Below the pieces are notes generated by a model. The model saw only the letters and a program-made list of their open reading frames with translations, did not search any database and had not been told where the DNA came from. A stretch of 64,000 nt of DNA, from contig CANLRN010000011.1 in the NCBI GenBank assembly GCA_947493495.1, positions 36,337-100,336 on the forward strand, given 5' to 3'. The position numbers and the translations under genes were made by a program. The stretch is from an uncultured Aquimarina sp. (GTDB taxonomy: Bacteria; Bacteroidota; Bacteroidia; Flavobacteriales; Flavobacteriaceae). Of the stretch, positions 16,941-24,615 are shown one piece after another; positions within the stretch are counted from its first letter, which is position 1, and each line of letters begins with the position of its first letter.

Positions 16941-19147
16941 AGACTCTTAGGTATTAAAATTATAAATTCTGATCCCTTATTTAGTGTGCTATTTATTGTG
17001 ATTTTACCGCCTAAAATCTCAATGTATTTTCTAGAAATGCTCAAGCCTATCCCTGTCCCTTCATATTTACGGCTCAGACCTATACTTTCTTGTATAAACG
17101 GATCGAATATCTTTTTTAGATTAGTTTTATCAATACCAATACCCGTATCTTTAATGATAATGGCTATAGTATTCTTTTTTTTGGTTGCTTTTATAGTTAC
17201 AGAAACTGTTCCTTTTTCTGTATACTTAATAGCATTATGAATAATATTATTGATTGCGATATGGAACAAGTTTTTATCTATAGTAGCAACAGGACAACTC
17301 TCATCTAATTCTAGACTGTATGTTAGGTTTTTAGTGGCTGCGATATGTCTATACTCTCTATACGAAGTTTCAACTAGATAATTAATATCATATTCTTCAT
17401 ACTCTAAATTATTTTGGATAGTCTCCATTTCGCTATAATGTGATAAGTTATTGATAGTTTTTAATAACCTATTCTTACTCTGATCTAGATATTCTAATAA
17501 TTTTTTCTTTTCCTCGGGTTCTTCTTCTTCTGATAATAAAATATTACTAATAGTAATAATACCATTAAGTGGTGTTCTTATCTCATGACTAAAATTAGCT
17601 AAAATATTAGATTTTAAATTACTAAGCTCTTGTTCTTTTATGTGTGCTTCTTTTACAGCTAGCTCTGCGGATTTTGATTCTGTAATATCATGAAAACTTA
17701 CCAAAATGGTAGTAACTTCTTCTTTGTGGTTATATATTGGAATATATTTTACTTCTAACCATTGTGCAGCACCCTTATTAGTAACTCGTTCGATTTCTTT
17801 TTTTATTTCTTTTCCTTGTATTGTTTCATTAAAAGAATCTGCAAAATGATTCTTAAAATTTACAGGCATTACATTGATAAAACGAGTCGGGGTTGTCATG
17901 GGGTCTACCCCAAAATCTCTTTTTATGATATGTAAAGATGTATCATCTGCCATAAGAATCTCTCCTTTGATATCTAATAATACAGTATATGCAAAACTAT
18001 TATTAACCATAGCAGATAGCCGATTTTGATTTTCTGCTATAATTTTTTCATTAATTTTTCTTTGATTCACATTGATGAGATTACCTATCATTCTGGTAGT
18101 TCTTCCACGTTTATCTTTCTTGCGATAACCATAAATTTCATAATGCTTATATATACCTTCTTTATTTCTTAATCGATAGTGATTAATATAATGATTGCCC
18201 TTTTTTTTGATCTCTTCGATATGCCTTTTTTTTGCGGCTTCTAAGTCATTGGGATGGACTAATTTTTGTAATAGATCAATAGAAATAAAGTCTTCATTTG
18301 TTGGTAATCCGAGCATTTTTTTAAAATCTGTACTATAATATGTAGCATTAATATCAAAATGATGATCAAATATGCCAGATCGTATCCCTCTTAAGGCAAG
18401 GTTTTTAGTTTCTTCATTATATTTCAGCTTTTCGATATAATTTTGGCGTTCTGTAATATCTGCAATTGTTCCATTTACAAAAATCACTTTTTTGTTATGC
18501 ATCACTGGTTTGCCAAGTACCCTTACCCATTTTTTAGTTCCTTTCTCGGTAGTAATTTCTTCTGTATAGTCATAGGGTTTTCCTGTTCTTATGAGGTCAT
18601 CTAGGTAGCTTTCAATTCGTTCTCTTGATTCAGCCGAATAATAACTAACTCCTTTTTCTCTAGTAATTGGCGTTTTTGGATCTAAATCGTGTAAAATATA
18701 ACATTCTTTAGACCAATAAATTTGGTTTTTTGCAGGATTGAAATACCAAGCTCCAGTTTTTGTTAATTTAGAAAGCGTAATTAGTGCACTATGTTCTTCA
18801 TTCTCTTCAGTCATATCAATCCCTGAAGCATAGATCAAATCATTATGATAGATAAAATCAAATTTTAGAGAGAGTACTCCTTCAGAAATTAAGGTAGCAA
18901 ATCTAAATGTATCACTAGCCTGAGAGCTATCATTAGATAGATCAGAAATTATTTTTCTAAAGTGGAGTTCATCATCATCCAAGACAAAATTAAAAATAGA
19001 GGTGCCAATAATTTGTTTTGTAGGTAAGGAGAATAGAATTTCAGTACGCGTATTCACATTGTGCACCTTACCAGTCTTATCCATAATGATAAGAAAAAGC
19101 ATTGTTTTTTCTGTAAGGATTTTAAATTCTTCAGCTGTAAATGCCAT
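16937..19147 (-). CDS. Soluble multi-PAS sensor histidine kinase
   Basis: I start at the ATG at 19147 (MAFTAEEFKILTEK); an in-frame TTG at 19168 is less likely. The 736-residue protein has no membrane segment or signal peptide. It carries about four PAS folds, with the second to fourth showing PAC-like ends (GTIADITERQNY, MIGNLINVNQRK, LVSFHDITESKS). A dimerisation/phosphoacceptor H-box FSHEIRTPLNGI follows. The HATPase domain has N-box NNIIHNAIKYTE, G1 DTGIGI, F-box DPFIQ and G2 GTGIGLSISRKYIE. It presumably senses a cytosolic small molecule or redox cue and phosphorylates the overlapping response regulator. The gene pair lies inside the lipoprotein island. Confidence 0.93.
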   Translation of the reverse strand: MAFTAEEFKILTEKTMLFLIIMDKTGKVHNVNTRTEILFSLPTKQIIGTSIFNFVLDDDELHFRKIISDLSNDSSQASDTFRFATLISEGVLSLKFDFIYHNDLIYASGIDMTEENEEHSALITLSKLTKTGAWYFNPAKNQIYWSKECYILHDLDPKTPITREKGVSYYSAESRERIESYLDDLIRTGKPYDYTEEITTEKGTKKWVRVLGKPVMHNKKVIFVNGTIADITERQNYIEKLKYNEETKNLALRGIRSGIFDHHFDINATYYSTDFKKMLGLPTNEDFISIDLLQKLVHPNDLEAAKKRHIEEIKKKGNHYINHYRLRNKEGIYKHYEIYGYRKKDKRGRTTRMIGNLINVNQRKINEKIIAENQNRLSAMVNNSFAYTVLLDIKGEILMADDTSLHIIKRDFGVDPMTTPTRFINVMPVNFKNHFADSFNETIQGKEIKKEIERVTNKGAAQWLEVKYIPIYNHKEEVTTILVSFHDITESKSAELAVKEAHIKEQELSNLKSNILANFSHEIRTPLNGIITISNILLSEEEEPEEKKKLLEYLDQSKNRLLKTINNLSHYSEMETIQNNLEYEEYDINYLVETSYREYRHIAATKNLTYSLELDESCPVATIDKNLFHIAINNIIHNAIKYTEKGTVSVTIKATKKKNTIAIIIKDTGIGIDKTNLKKIFDPFIQESIGLSRKYEGTGIGLSISRKYIEILGGKITINSTLNKGSEFIILIPKSL

Positions 19148-19639
19148 ACATAAAGTGATGAAAATCAATTTAAATGTACGAAAATGATTTGTATAAAGAA
19201 ATGTTAACTTTTTTTATCTTTTTAAAATAAGAAGAACTTTAACAATTGTACAACTTTTTATTTCATTTGATGCAATTAAGAACTTATCTGTAAATTATCA
19301 CATCTGCAATGATGGTGATTAGATAATATACTTTCAAAACTAAACCGCTAATAAATTTGAAATTTATAAAATATTGTATTCCAATATAATAAGTGTTACA
19401 AAAATCTCCTATGATCTTAGCCTGAACACTTTTGAAAAATTAGAATATATGACTGAATAATCAAAATCAGAAATAAAAAAAGTAGGAGTAAACATGCATT
19501 TTTGAGCATATAATATTTGTACAGATTTTAGTACAAATATTCAATTATTGTTATAATTAATATTATTTTAACTAATGAAGTTATGAATTTTAGAATGTTC
19601 ATAAGAAATTCGCACTACCAAACTTAAATAAATTATAAC
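19148..19639. other. 492-bp divergent intergenic region
   Basis: It separates the histidine-kinase gene (minus) from the AOC-like lipoprotein gene (plus) and must hold both promoters. The only structured element seen is the inverted repeat at 19512-19541, listed separately. The rest is AT-rich with no credible ORF. Confidence 0.5.
19512..19541 (+). promoter_or_regulatory. 11-bp inverted repeat, operator candidate
   Basis: AATATTTGTAC (19512-19522) and its exact reverse complement (19531-19541) are separated by 8 bases, 98 bp before the lipoprotein start. It could bind a dimeric regulator or fold as a leader hairpin. No T-run follows, so a terminator is unlikely. Confidence 0.4.
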
Positions 19640-20767
19640 ATGAAAAATTTAAAATTTTTACCCGCTCTTTTTTTAACAACTACACTTTTAATTTCCTGTA
19701 ATTCGGAACCTATAGAAGAAGTTACAGGAATCAAAACAGAATTTGCAGAAATAGATTCAGATGATAAGCATCATTATCATGGCTCTGGATTAAATTATTT
19801 TAGAGTTGTAAAACTAGTAGGTAGAGCTATTGGAGAACAGCGCGAGGTTCCCGACTTTAATGGTGATGGTGTTACTACCGGAACTTGTTTCGATTTACAA
19901 CTTATTGATGCTTCTAACAATAAAGTCGTCGGAACTGCAACTGATTGTTTATCAAATGTACAACAAAACCCTGATGGGAGTATTGCTCTGACTGGGACTG
20001 CATTTTTTAATTTTAATGATGGTACAGGATCGTTGATCTCAAGGGGGTTAACAACTGTACAACCCACTACTCATGGATCGCCAGGTATTACTCATATTAC
20101 TGGTGCTATCCCAACTGCAGATTCTAATGATATTATTGGAGGTACTGGTGATTATAAAGGTGCTAAAGGGAATGTCCGATTATCTGGTGCAGTAACAATG
20201 CATGGTCCTAATGAAATCACTTTTAGTTGCGTCTTCATTATACCTTCTATAAGACCTAGCTATAGAGCTCCTGGAACTAGCGTCTTACGATTAAAAGGAA
20301 CAGGAACTAAAAGAGCGCCTTCACAATTCGAAAAAAATGCGATAGGAGTTTCTGAGGATGCACAATGTTTTGATGTGTCATTATTAGATGCTAGAACTGG
20401 ATATAGAGTTGGTCGTGGTGTTGACTGTTTATCTGAAATTGCTATTGTAGATGTTAATGATGCTGGTGCACCTAGAATAAAATTAAAAGGAACCACTATC
20501 TATAATTTTGGGAATGGTTCATTTGCTACCGAAGGACTTACAACAGTACAACCAACTACTCACGGGTCTCCAGATGTCACACACATAACAGGAGCTATTC
20601 CTGGTCCTGACAGCAATCAGAATGATTTCATATTTGGTAGTGGATTGTATAGAAATATTGAAGGAAACGCAAGGCTATCAGGTGCTGTGAATATGTCTAA
20701 ATTAGATGCTGAAGGTAAAATTACTTTTGACTGTGTATTCATCTTGAATTATGATCTTAATAGATAA
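19640..20767 (+). CDS. Lipoprotein with two tandem AOC/dirigent-like barrels
   Basis: This 375-residue protein has a lipoprotein signal ending TTTLLISC. The mature part is an internal duplication of about 150 residues per unit. Matching stations are CFDLQLIDASNNKVVGTATDCLS versus CFDVSLLDARTGYRVGRGVDCLS, then GLTTVQPTTHGSP, THITGAIP, a GTGDYKGAKGNVRLSGAV versus GSGLYRNIEGNARLSGAV segment, and FSCVFI versus FDCVFI. The GTGxYxGAxG motif and strand-rich character resemble allene-oxide-cyclase/dirigent barrels. Paired Cys in each unit suggest disulfides. Function is unknown; it is presumably surface exposed. The gene stands alone, followed by a hairpin and then MITE-like copy 3. Confidence 0.72.
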   Translation: MKNLKFLPALFLTTTLLISCNSEPIEEVTGIKTEFAEIDSDDKHHYHGSGLNYFRVVKLVGRAIGEQREVPDFNGDGVTTGTCFDLQLIDASNNKVVGTATDCLSNVQQNPDGSIALTGTAFFNFNDGTGSLISRGLTTVQPTTHGSPGITHITGAIPTADSNDIIGGTGDYKGAKGNVRLSGAVTMHGPNEITFSCVFIIPSIRPSYRAPGTSVLRLKGTGTKRAPSQFEKNAIGVSEDAQCFDVSLLDARTGYRVGRGVDCLSEIAIVDVNDAGAPRIKLKGTTIYNFGNGSFATEGLTTVQPTTHGSPDVTHITGAIPGPDSNQNDFIFGSGLYRNIEGNARLSGAVNMSKLDAEGKITFDCVFILNYDLNR

Positions 20768-20881
20768 TAATTTATAATACAATCTAAAGACATAAAATAG
20801 GTTTAACCTTTTATATTGTACTAAGTAAACAATCATATTCTTCTATTTTTAAAGGAAAATACAGATTATATACTTGTAAAT

Positions 20882-20914
20882 ATTCGGTAAGATATAATTT
20901 AAATCTTACCGAAT
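20882..20914 (+). terminator. 12-bp stem hairpin after the AOC-like lipoprotein gene
   Basis: ATTCGGTAAGAT (20882-20893) pairs with 20903-20914 across a 9-base loop. It lies about 115 bp after the stop and two bases before MITE-like copy 3. There is no clear U-run, so it may be a terminator or part of the insertion target. Confidence 0.45.
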
Positions 20915-20916
20915 TA

Positions 20917-21078
20917 TACGATTTACGGATGAGAATTTCGTAAAAATAATAGCAAGGATTTTTCGCTAGATTGATGAATCAAATTAAAGAAATAGCCATA
21001 GCTATTGTTTCATTTTATGAAGAAAATATAGTAGAAAAAGAATGTCATTAGATGCGAAATTTTTATTCGTAAATCGTA
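20917..21078 (-). mobile_element. MITE-like element B, copy 3 (inverted)
   Basis: The reverse complement matches copies 1 and 2 with only a few differences, including one extra base. The outer TACGATTTACG ends and TA flanks are kept. With copy 2 it forms an inverted pair around the 7-kb block 13951-20916. Confidence 0.7.
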
Positions 21079-21176
21079 TTATATATATACAAACGAAAAA
21101 AGTATATCATAAGTAGTATACCAGTTCTGACTAAAATTACCCCACTAAATTTTGATAAAATGTCTTAGGATTCTGG

Positions 21177-22112
21177 TTAAAAAGGGAGGTTTTCAAGATC
21201 TACATTTCCTCCAGATAGGAGGATGCCTGTTTTTTTTGCAGCAAATTTTTCTTTTTCCCGCAATACAGCAGCAAAAGGGACAGCACTAGAGGGTTCGATA
21301 ATAATTTTCATGCGTTCCCAGAGTAATTTCATAGCTGCTATAATCTCTTGTTCTTCTACTCTAATAATTTTAGAAACGTGCTCTTGTATGATCGGAAAAT
21401 TGATATCACCTAGTTGTGTTTTTAAACCATCGGCGATTGTAGTTGTGGTTTTATTAGTTTCTATCTTTCCATTTTTTAGAGAGCGGTATGCATCATCTAC
21501 AGAAAATGGTTCTGCTCCAATAACTGAACAGTTTTTTTGATAATGATAAGTCGCTAATGCTGTACCAGCAATAAGTCCACCACCACCCACAGGAGTTATA
21601 ATGTAATCTAAGTCAGGTTGTTCTTCTAATAGTTCTATAGCTGCAGTTCCTTGTCCAAGAATTACATCTAAGTTGTTTGATGGATGTAAAAAAGTAGCTC
21701 CTTTTTCTTGTTGAATCTGTGTAGCCGTTGATTCTCGATCTTGTAGAGTAGGAGGGCATTCTATAATTTCTCCACCATAATTTCTTACAGCATCTTTTTT
21801 TACTTGTGGAGCATTGGAGGGCATAACAATATAAGCTTTTACACTAAGACTCTGTGCTGCCAGTGATAGCGCCTGCGCAAAATTGCCAGACGAATGTGTT
21901 ACGACACCTCTGGATCGTTGATCTTCTGATAATCGTAGAATAGCATGAGTAGCTCCTCGCATCTTAAAGGCTCCCATTCTTTGTAAATTTTCACATTTAA
22001 AATAAAGTTGAGTTCCAGACAATTTATTGAGTAGGCTTGATACCAATACGGGTGTTCTATGGATATAAGGCCTTATTTGTTTGTGGCAGTTCTTAAGATC
22101 CTGTTGTGTCAT
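21177..22112 (-). CDS. PLP-dependent threonine/serine dehydratase or racemase family enzyme
   Basis: This 311-residue fold-type II PLP enzyme has the PLP lysine in GAFKMRGA near residue 50. The substrate-binding loop is SSGNFAQALS, the phosphate-binding loop is GGGGL in ITPVGGGGLIAGT, and the SGGNVDL end matches the family. It lacks the C-terminal regulatory ACT-like domain of biosynthetic IlvA. It therefore fits catabolic threonine/serine dehydratase or the related serine/aspartate racemases. These convert L-Thr or L-Ser to the 2-oxo acid plus ammonia, or racemise Ser. Sequence alone does not separate the two. It is a single gene upstream, on the minus strand, of MITE-like copy 3. Confidence 0.88.
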   Translation of the reverse strand: MTQQDLKNCHKQIRPYIHRTPVLVSSLLNKLSGTQLYFKCENLQRMGAFKMRGATHAILRLSEDQRSRGVVTHSSGNFAQALSLAAQSLSVKAYIVMPSNAPQVKKDAVRNYGGEIIECPPTLQDRESTATQIQQEKGATFLHPSNNLDVILGQGTAAIELLEEQPDLDYIITPVGGGGLIAGTALATYHYQKNCSVIGAEPFSVDDAYRSLKNGKIETNKTTTTIADGLKTQLGDINFPIIQEHVSKIIRVEEQEIIAAMKLLWERMKIIIEPSSAVPFAAVLREKEKFAAKKTGILLSGGNVDLENLPF

Positions 22113-22246
22113 ATGGTATAATATTAGTTTATAAAATTATGTCATTTAGTATCTGGTCAGAACTAAATACTTTTCTATAGATTAGTATAAGTGCAATTTA
22201 CTCCAAAAGGTAAATGTACACAGAAAGCAGCATATAACGTATGACT

Positions 22247-22281
22247 AAAAAAATCCAATCATATTGCTACAATTGGATTTT
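22247..22281 (-). terminator. Rho-independent terminator of dnaN
   Basis: On the minus strand a 10-bp stem (22281-22272 and 22259-22250, 12-base loop) runs directly into seven T residues. It lies about 30 bp past the dnaN stop. Confidence 0.78.
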
Positions 22282-22312
22282 CATAATTTGACTGGTTAGA
22301 TAGTTGTAATTT

Positions 22313-23434
22313 TTATTCGTTATTGAGCATTACTGGCATGACAAGCATGGTTACAGTTTCTCCTTCATCTAATCCTTCTGTTGGAGTTAATATACCAGCT
22401 CGGTTAGGTAATGACATTTCTAATTGTACATCTTCTGTGTTTAGGTTATTAAGCATTTCGCTTAAGAATCTAGAATTGAACCCTATCTGCATATCATCTC
22501 CTTGATAGCCACAAGTAAGACGCTCTTCGGCTTTATTAGAATAATCGATATCCTCTGCAGATATGTTTAATTCTGCACCAGCAATCTTTAACCGAACCTG
22601 ATGAGTAGTTTTATTAGAGAATATAGAAACTCTACGTACAGAGTTTAAGAACTGCGTACGGGCTATCGTTAATTTATTTGGGTTTTCTTTTGGTATAACT
22701 GCTTCGTAGTTTGGATACTTGCCATCAATGAGTCTACAAATAAGCTGAGTCTCATCAAAGGTAAACTTGGCATTTGCTTCATTATATTCGATTAGTACTT
22801 CTGTATCACTACCTGCTAAAATTCCTTTTAATAAGTTAAGAGGTTTTTTGGGCATAATAAACTCTGCAGCTTGAGATGCTTTTATATCTTCTCGCGAGTA
22901 TTTTACTAGTTTATGGGCATCAGTAGCAACAAATGTTAGACTTTCTGTGGAGAATTGAAAAAATACGCCACTCATCACAGGTCTTAGATCATCGTTACCT
23001 GTTGCAAAAATGGTTTTACTTATAGCAGTAGCTAGGATATCACCTATTAATGTCGTGGCACTAGGATCTTCTAGTTCTACTGCCTTAGGAAATTCTTCAC
23101 CATCAATATATGCTAATGCATATTTACCGTGATTAGAGCTGATTTCTATGGTGTTTTTATCTCCTACAACAAAAGTTAACGGTTGCTCAGGAAAAGTTTT
23201 TAGAGTTTCCAACAGCAACTTAGCTGGTACAGCAATTACACCTTTATCAGACGATTCTACATTTAATTTTGTAGACATAGTGGTCTCTAGATCAGATGCA
23301 GATACCATTAATGAATTGTTATCTAATTCGAATAAGAAATTATCTAAGATAGGTAGTGTGTTACTGTTATTTATAACTCCGCCTAATATTTGTAATTGTT
23401 TTAGTAAATAAGAACTGGATACTATGAACTTCAC
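22313..23434 (-). CDS. dnaN: DNA polymerase III beta subunit (sliding clamp)
   Basis: The 373-residue protein has typical clamp length. The N-terminus MKFIVSSSYLLKQLQILGGVI and the following SNTLPILDNFLFEL are diagnostic. Further stations are ASDLETTMSTKL, FVATDAHKLVKY, RLIDGKYPNYEAVIP and the C-terminal TMLVMPVMLNNE, where the last strand forms the client-binding pocket. The dimeric ring tethers DNA polymerase III to DNA and recruits repair factors. Here dnaN is a single gene, not linked to dnaA, which is common in Bacteroidota. A TATATTTGC promoter element lies 58 bp upstream and a strong terminator downstream. Confidence 0.97.
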   Translation of the reverse strand: MKFIVSSSYLLKQLQILGGVINNSNTLPILDNFLFELDNNSLMVSASDLETTMSTKLNVESSDKGVIAVPAKLLLETLKTFPEQPLTFVVGDKNTIEISSNHGKYALAYIDGEEFPKAVELEDPSATTLIGDILATAISKTIFATGNDDLRPVMSGVFFQFSTESLTFVATDAHKLVKYSREDIKASQAAEFIMPKKPLNLLKGILAGSDTEVLIEYNEANAKFTFDETQLICRLIDGKYPNYEAVIPKENPNKLTIARTQFLNSVRRVSIFSNKTTHQVRLKIAGAELNISAEDIDYSNKAEERLTCGYQGDDMQIGFNSRFLSEMLNNLNTEDVQLEMSLPNRAGILTPTEGLDEGETVTMLVMPVMLNNE

Positions 23435-23491
23435 CCGTTTAAAATTTTGTGATTAAAACTGCTTTTCTTGCTACTAGAATATATAGCTATA

Positions 23492-23500
23492 GCAAATATA
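23492..23500 (-). promoter_or_regulatory. Candidate -7 element for dnaN
   Basis: Read on the minus strand the site is TATATTTGC, a full match to TAnnTTTGC, 58 bp before the dnaN start. No clear TTG was found 19-21 bases upstream, so the -33 part is weak. Confidence 0.4.
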
Positions 23501-23670
23501 AATGTAATCTATAAAGATAGTGGTAAGCTAAAACTATAGTTATTAACAAAGAAGAAGGAGTTATCGACCATTTTGCAGCCAATTGTAAAAACCTTAAATA
23601 AGTTCTTTAAGTAATCTTTGCTTTTATGATCATGAAACATAGTTTACAGCTATTAGCTGATGATATAATC

Positions 23671-24246
23671 TTATGACATATCTTTATCCATCAACTTGTC
23701 TGTATAATGGGCTTTATGTTTAGGTTGTGCAAAACGCTGCTCGTTAAATACCTTAGAATTACCCTTTGCAATAGATAATGAATCCCAATGCGTATCATTT
23801 ATCATTTTACCGAGATATACAATTTGTCCAATATGGTATGAGTAGTGCGCCAATTGTCTATTGATGGCATCGGTAATACTATGTTCAATATTGCGGATGT
23901 AGATTGCCTGATAAAAATTATCTTCGTTGATACTATTTAAAGCATCAAAAAGACATTGCCAGCCATCATTCCATTTATCAATTAACTCCTCTCTGGTTTT
24001 GATGTCATCTTCGAATTCTTCATCACGTTTTCTCGATTGTTTTTCTCCATCTGTAGTTAAAAAATCTGTCCATCGGGATTTCATATTTCCCCATAAATGT
24101 TTTACAATAATGGCGATGCTATTACTAGTGGTGTTGTATTGCCAAAACAATTTCTCATCACTTACTTGATCCATAGTTTTTTCACCTAAGGATTTATAGT
24201 ACAAAAACTGTTTTCTAACACCTTCTATATATACTGTTGGCTTCAT
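23671..24246 (-). CDS. DinB-like / DUF1572 family protein
   Basis: This 191-residue soluble protein has the four-helix DinB/YfiT-like layout. Helices begin with the VRKQFLYYKSLGEKTMDQVSD region and continue through NSIAIIVKHLWGNMKSRWTDF. The last helix carries INRQLAHYSYHIGQIVYLGKM. The His residues of KHLWGN and of AHYSYHIGQ are at the positions that bind a metal in this superfamily. Members are thiol-dependent or uncharacterised transferases; the substrate is unknown. It is a single gene about 240 bp beyond the dnaN promoter, with repeat A copy 2 upstream. Confidence 0.82.
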   Translation of the reverse strand: MKPTVYIEGVRKQFLYYKSLGEKTMDQVSDEKLFWQYNTTSNSIAIIVKHLWGNMKSRWTDFLTTDGEKQSRKRDEEFEDDIKTREELIDKWNDGWQCLFDALNSINEDNFYQAIYIRNIEHSITDAINRQLAHYSYHIGQIVYLGKMINDTHWDSLSIAKGNSKVFNEQRFAQPKHKAHYTDKLMDKDMS

Positions 24247-24328
24247 ATCTTGTGCTTAAAAAATATATATGAGCATATCTATATATCTCATATGCGTGAT
24301 ATATTTTTTTACTATGCTAAAATACAAC

Positions 24329-24515
24329 TTTATTAGTGAAACTCTGATTTGAAAAGTTGCGTAGCAATACCTTCAAATTAGATAGTTGAACTAATCTCGC
24401 TGTTTACTGAACTAGTTTCAGTATCTAGCGGGATCTCAGGTTTAATACCTCTAAGTTTGCTTCGGAATCTTAAAAAATATTTTCAGTTGAATGCCTCGTG
24501 AACCTGCTCCGAGGG
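24329..24515 (+). repeat. Dispersed intergenic repeat A, copy 2
   Basis: It matches copy 1 from TTTATTAGTGAAACTCTGAT onwards and has an extra 45-bp segment near its 3' end that looks like a duplicated terminal hairpin. It ends in CCTCGTGAACCTGCTCCGAG. It occupies the 369-bp gap between the DinB-like gene and the 3' end of gldFG. No ORF. Confidence 0.75.
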
Positions 24516-24615
24516 AGTTCATTCAAGATATAGATATGGCAACTATATAAGGTTGGATGATAATGATCGCTAGCATCCATATAGTAATATCATAGTATAC
24601 ATGAATGAAGAATAG

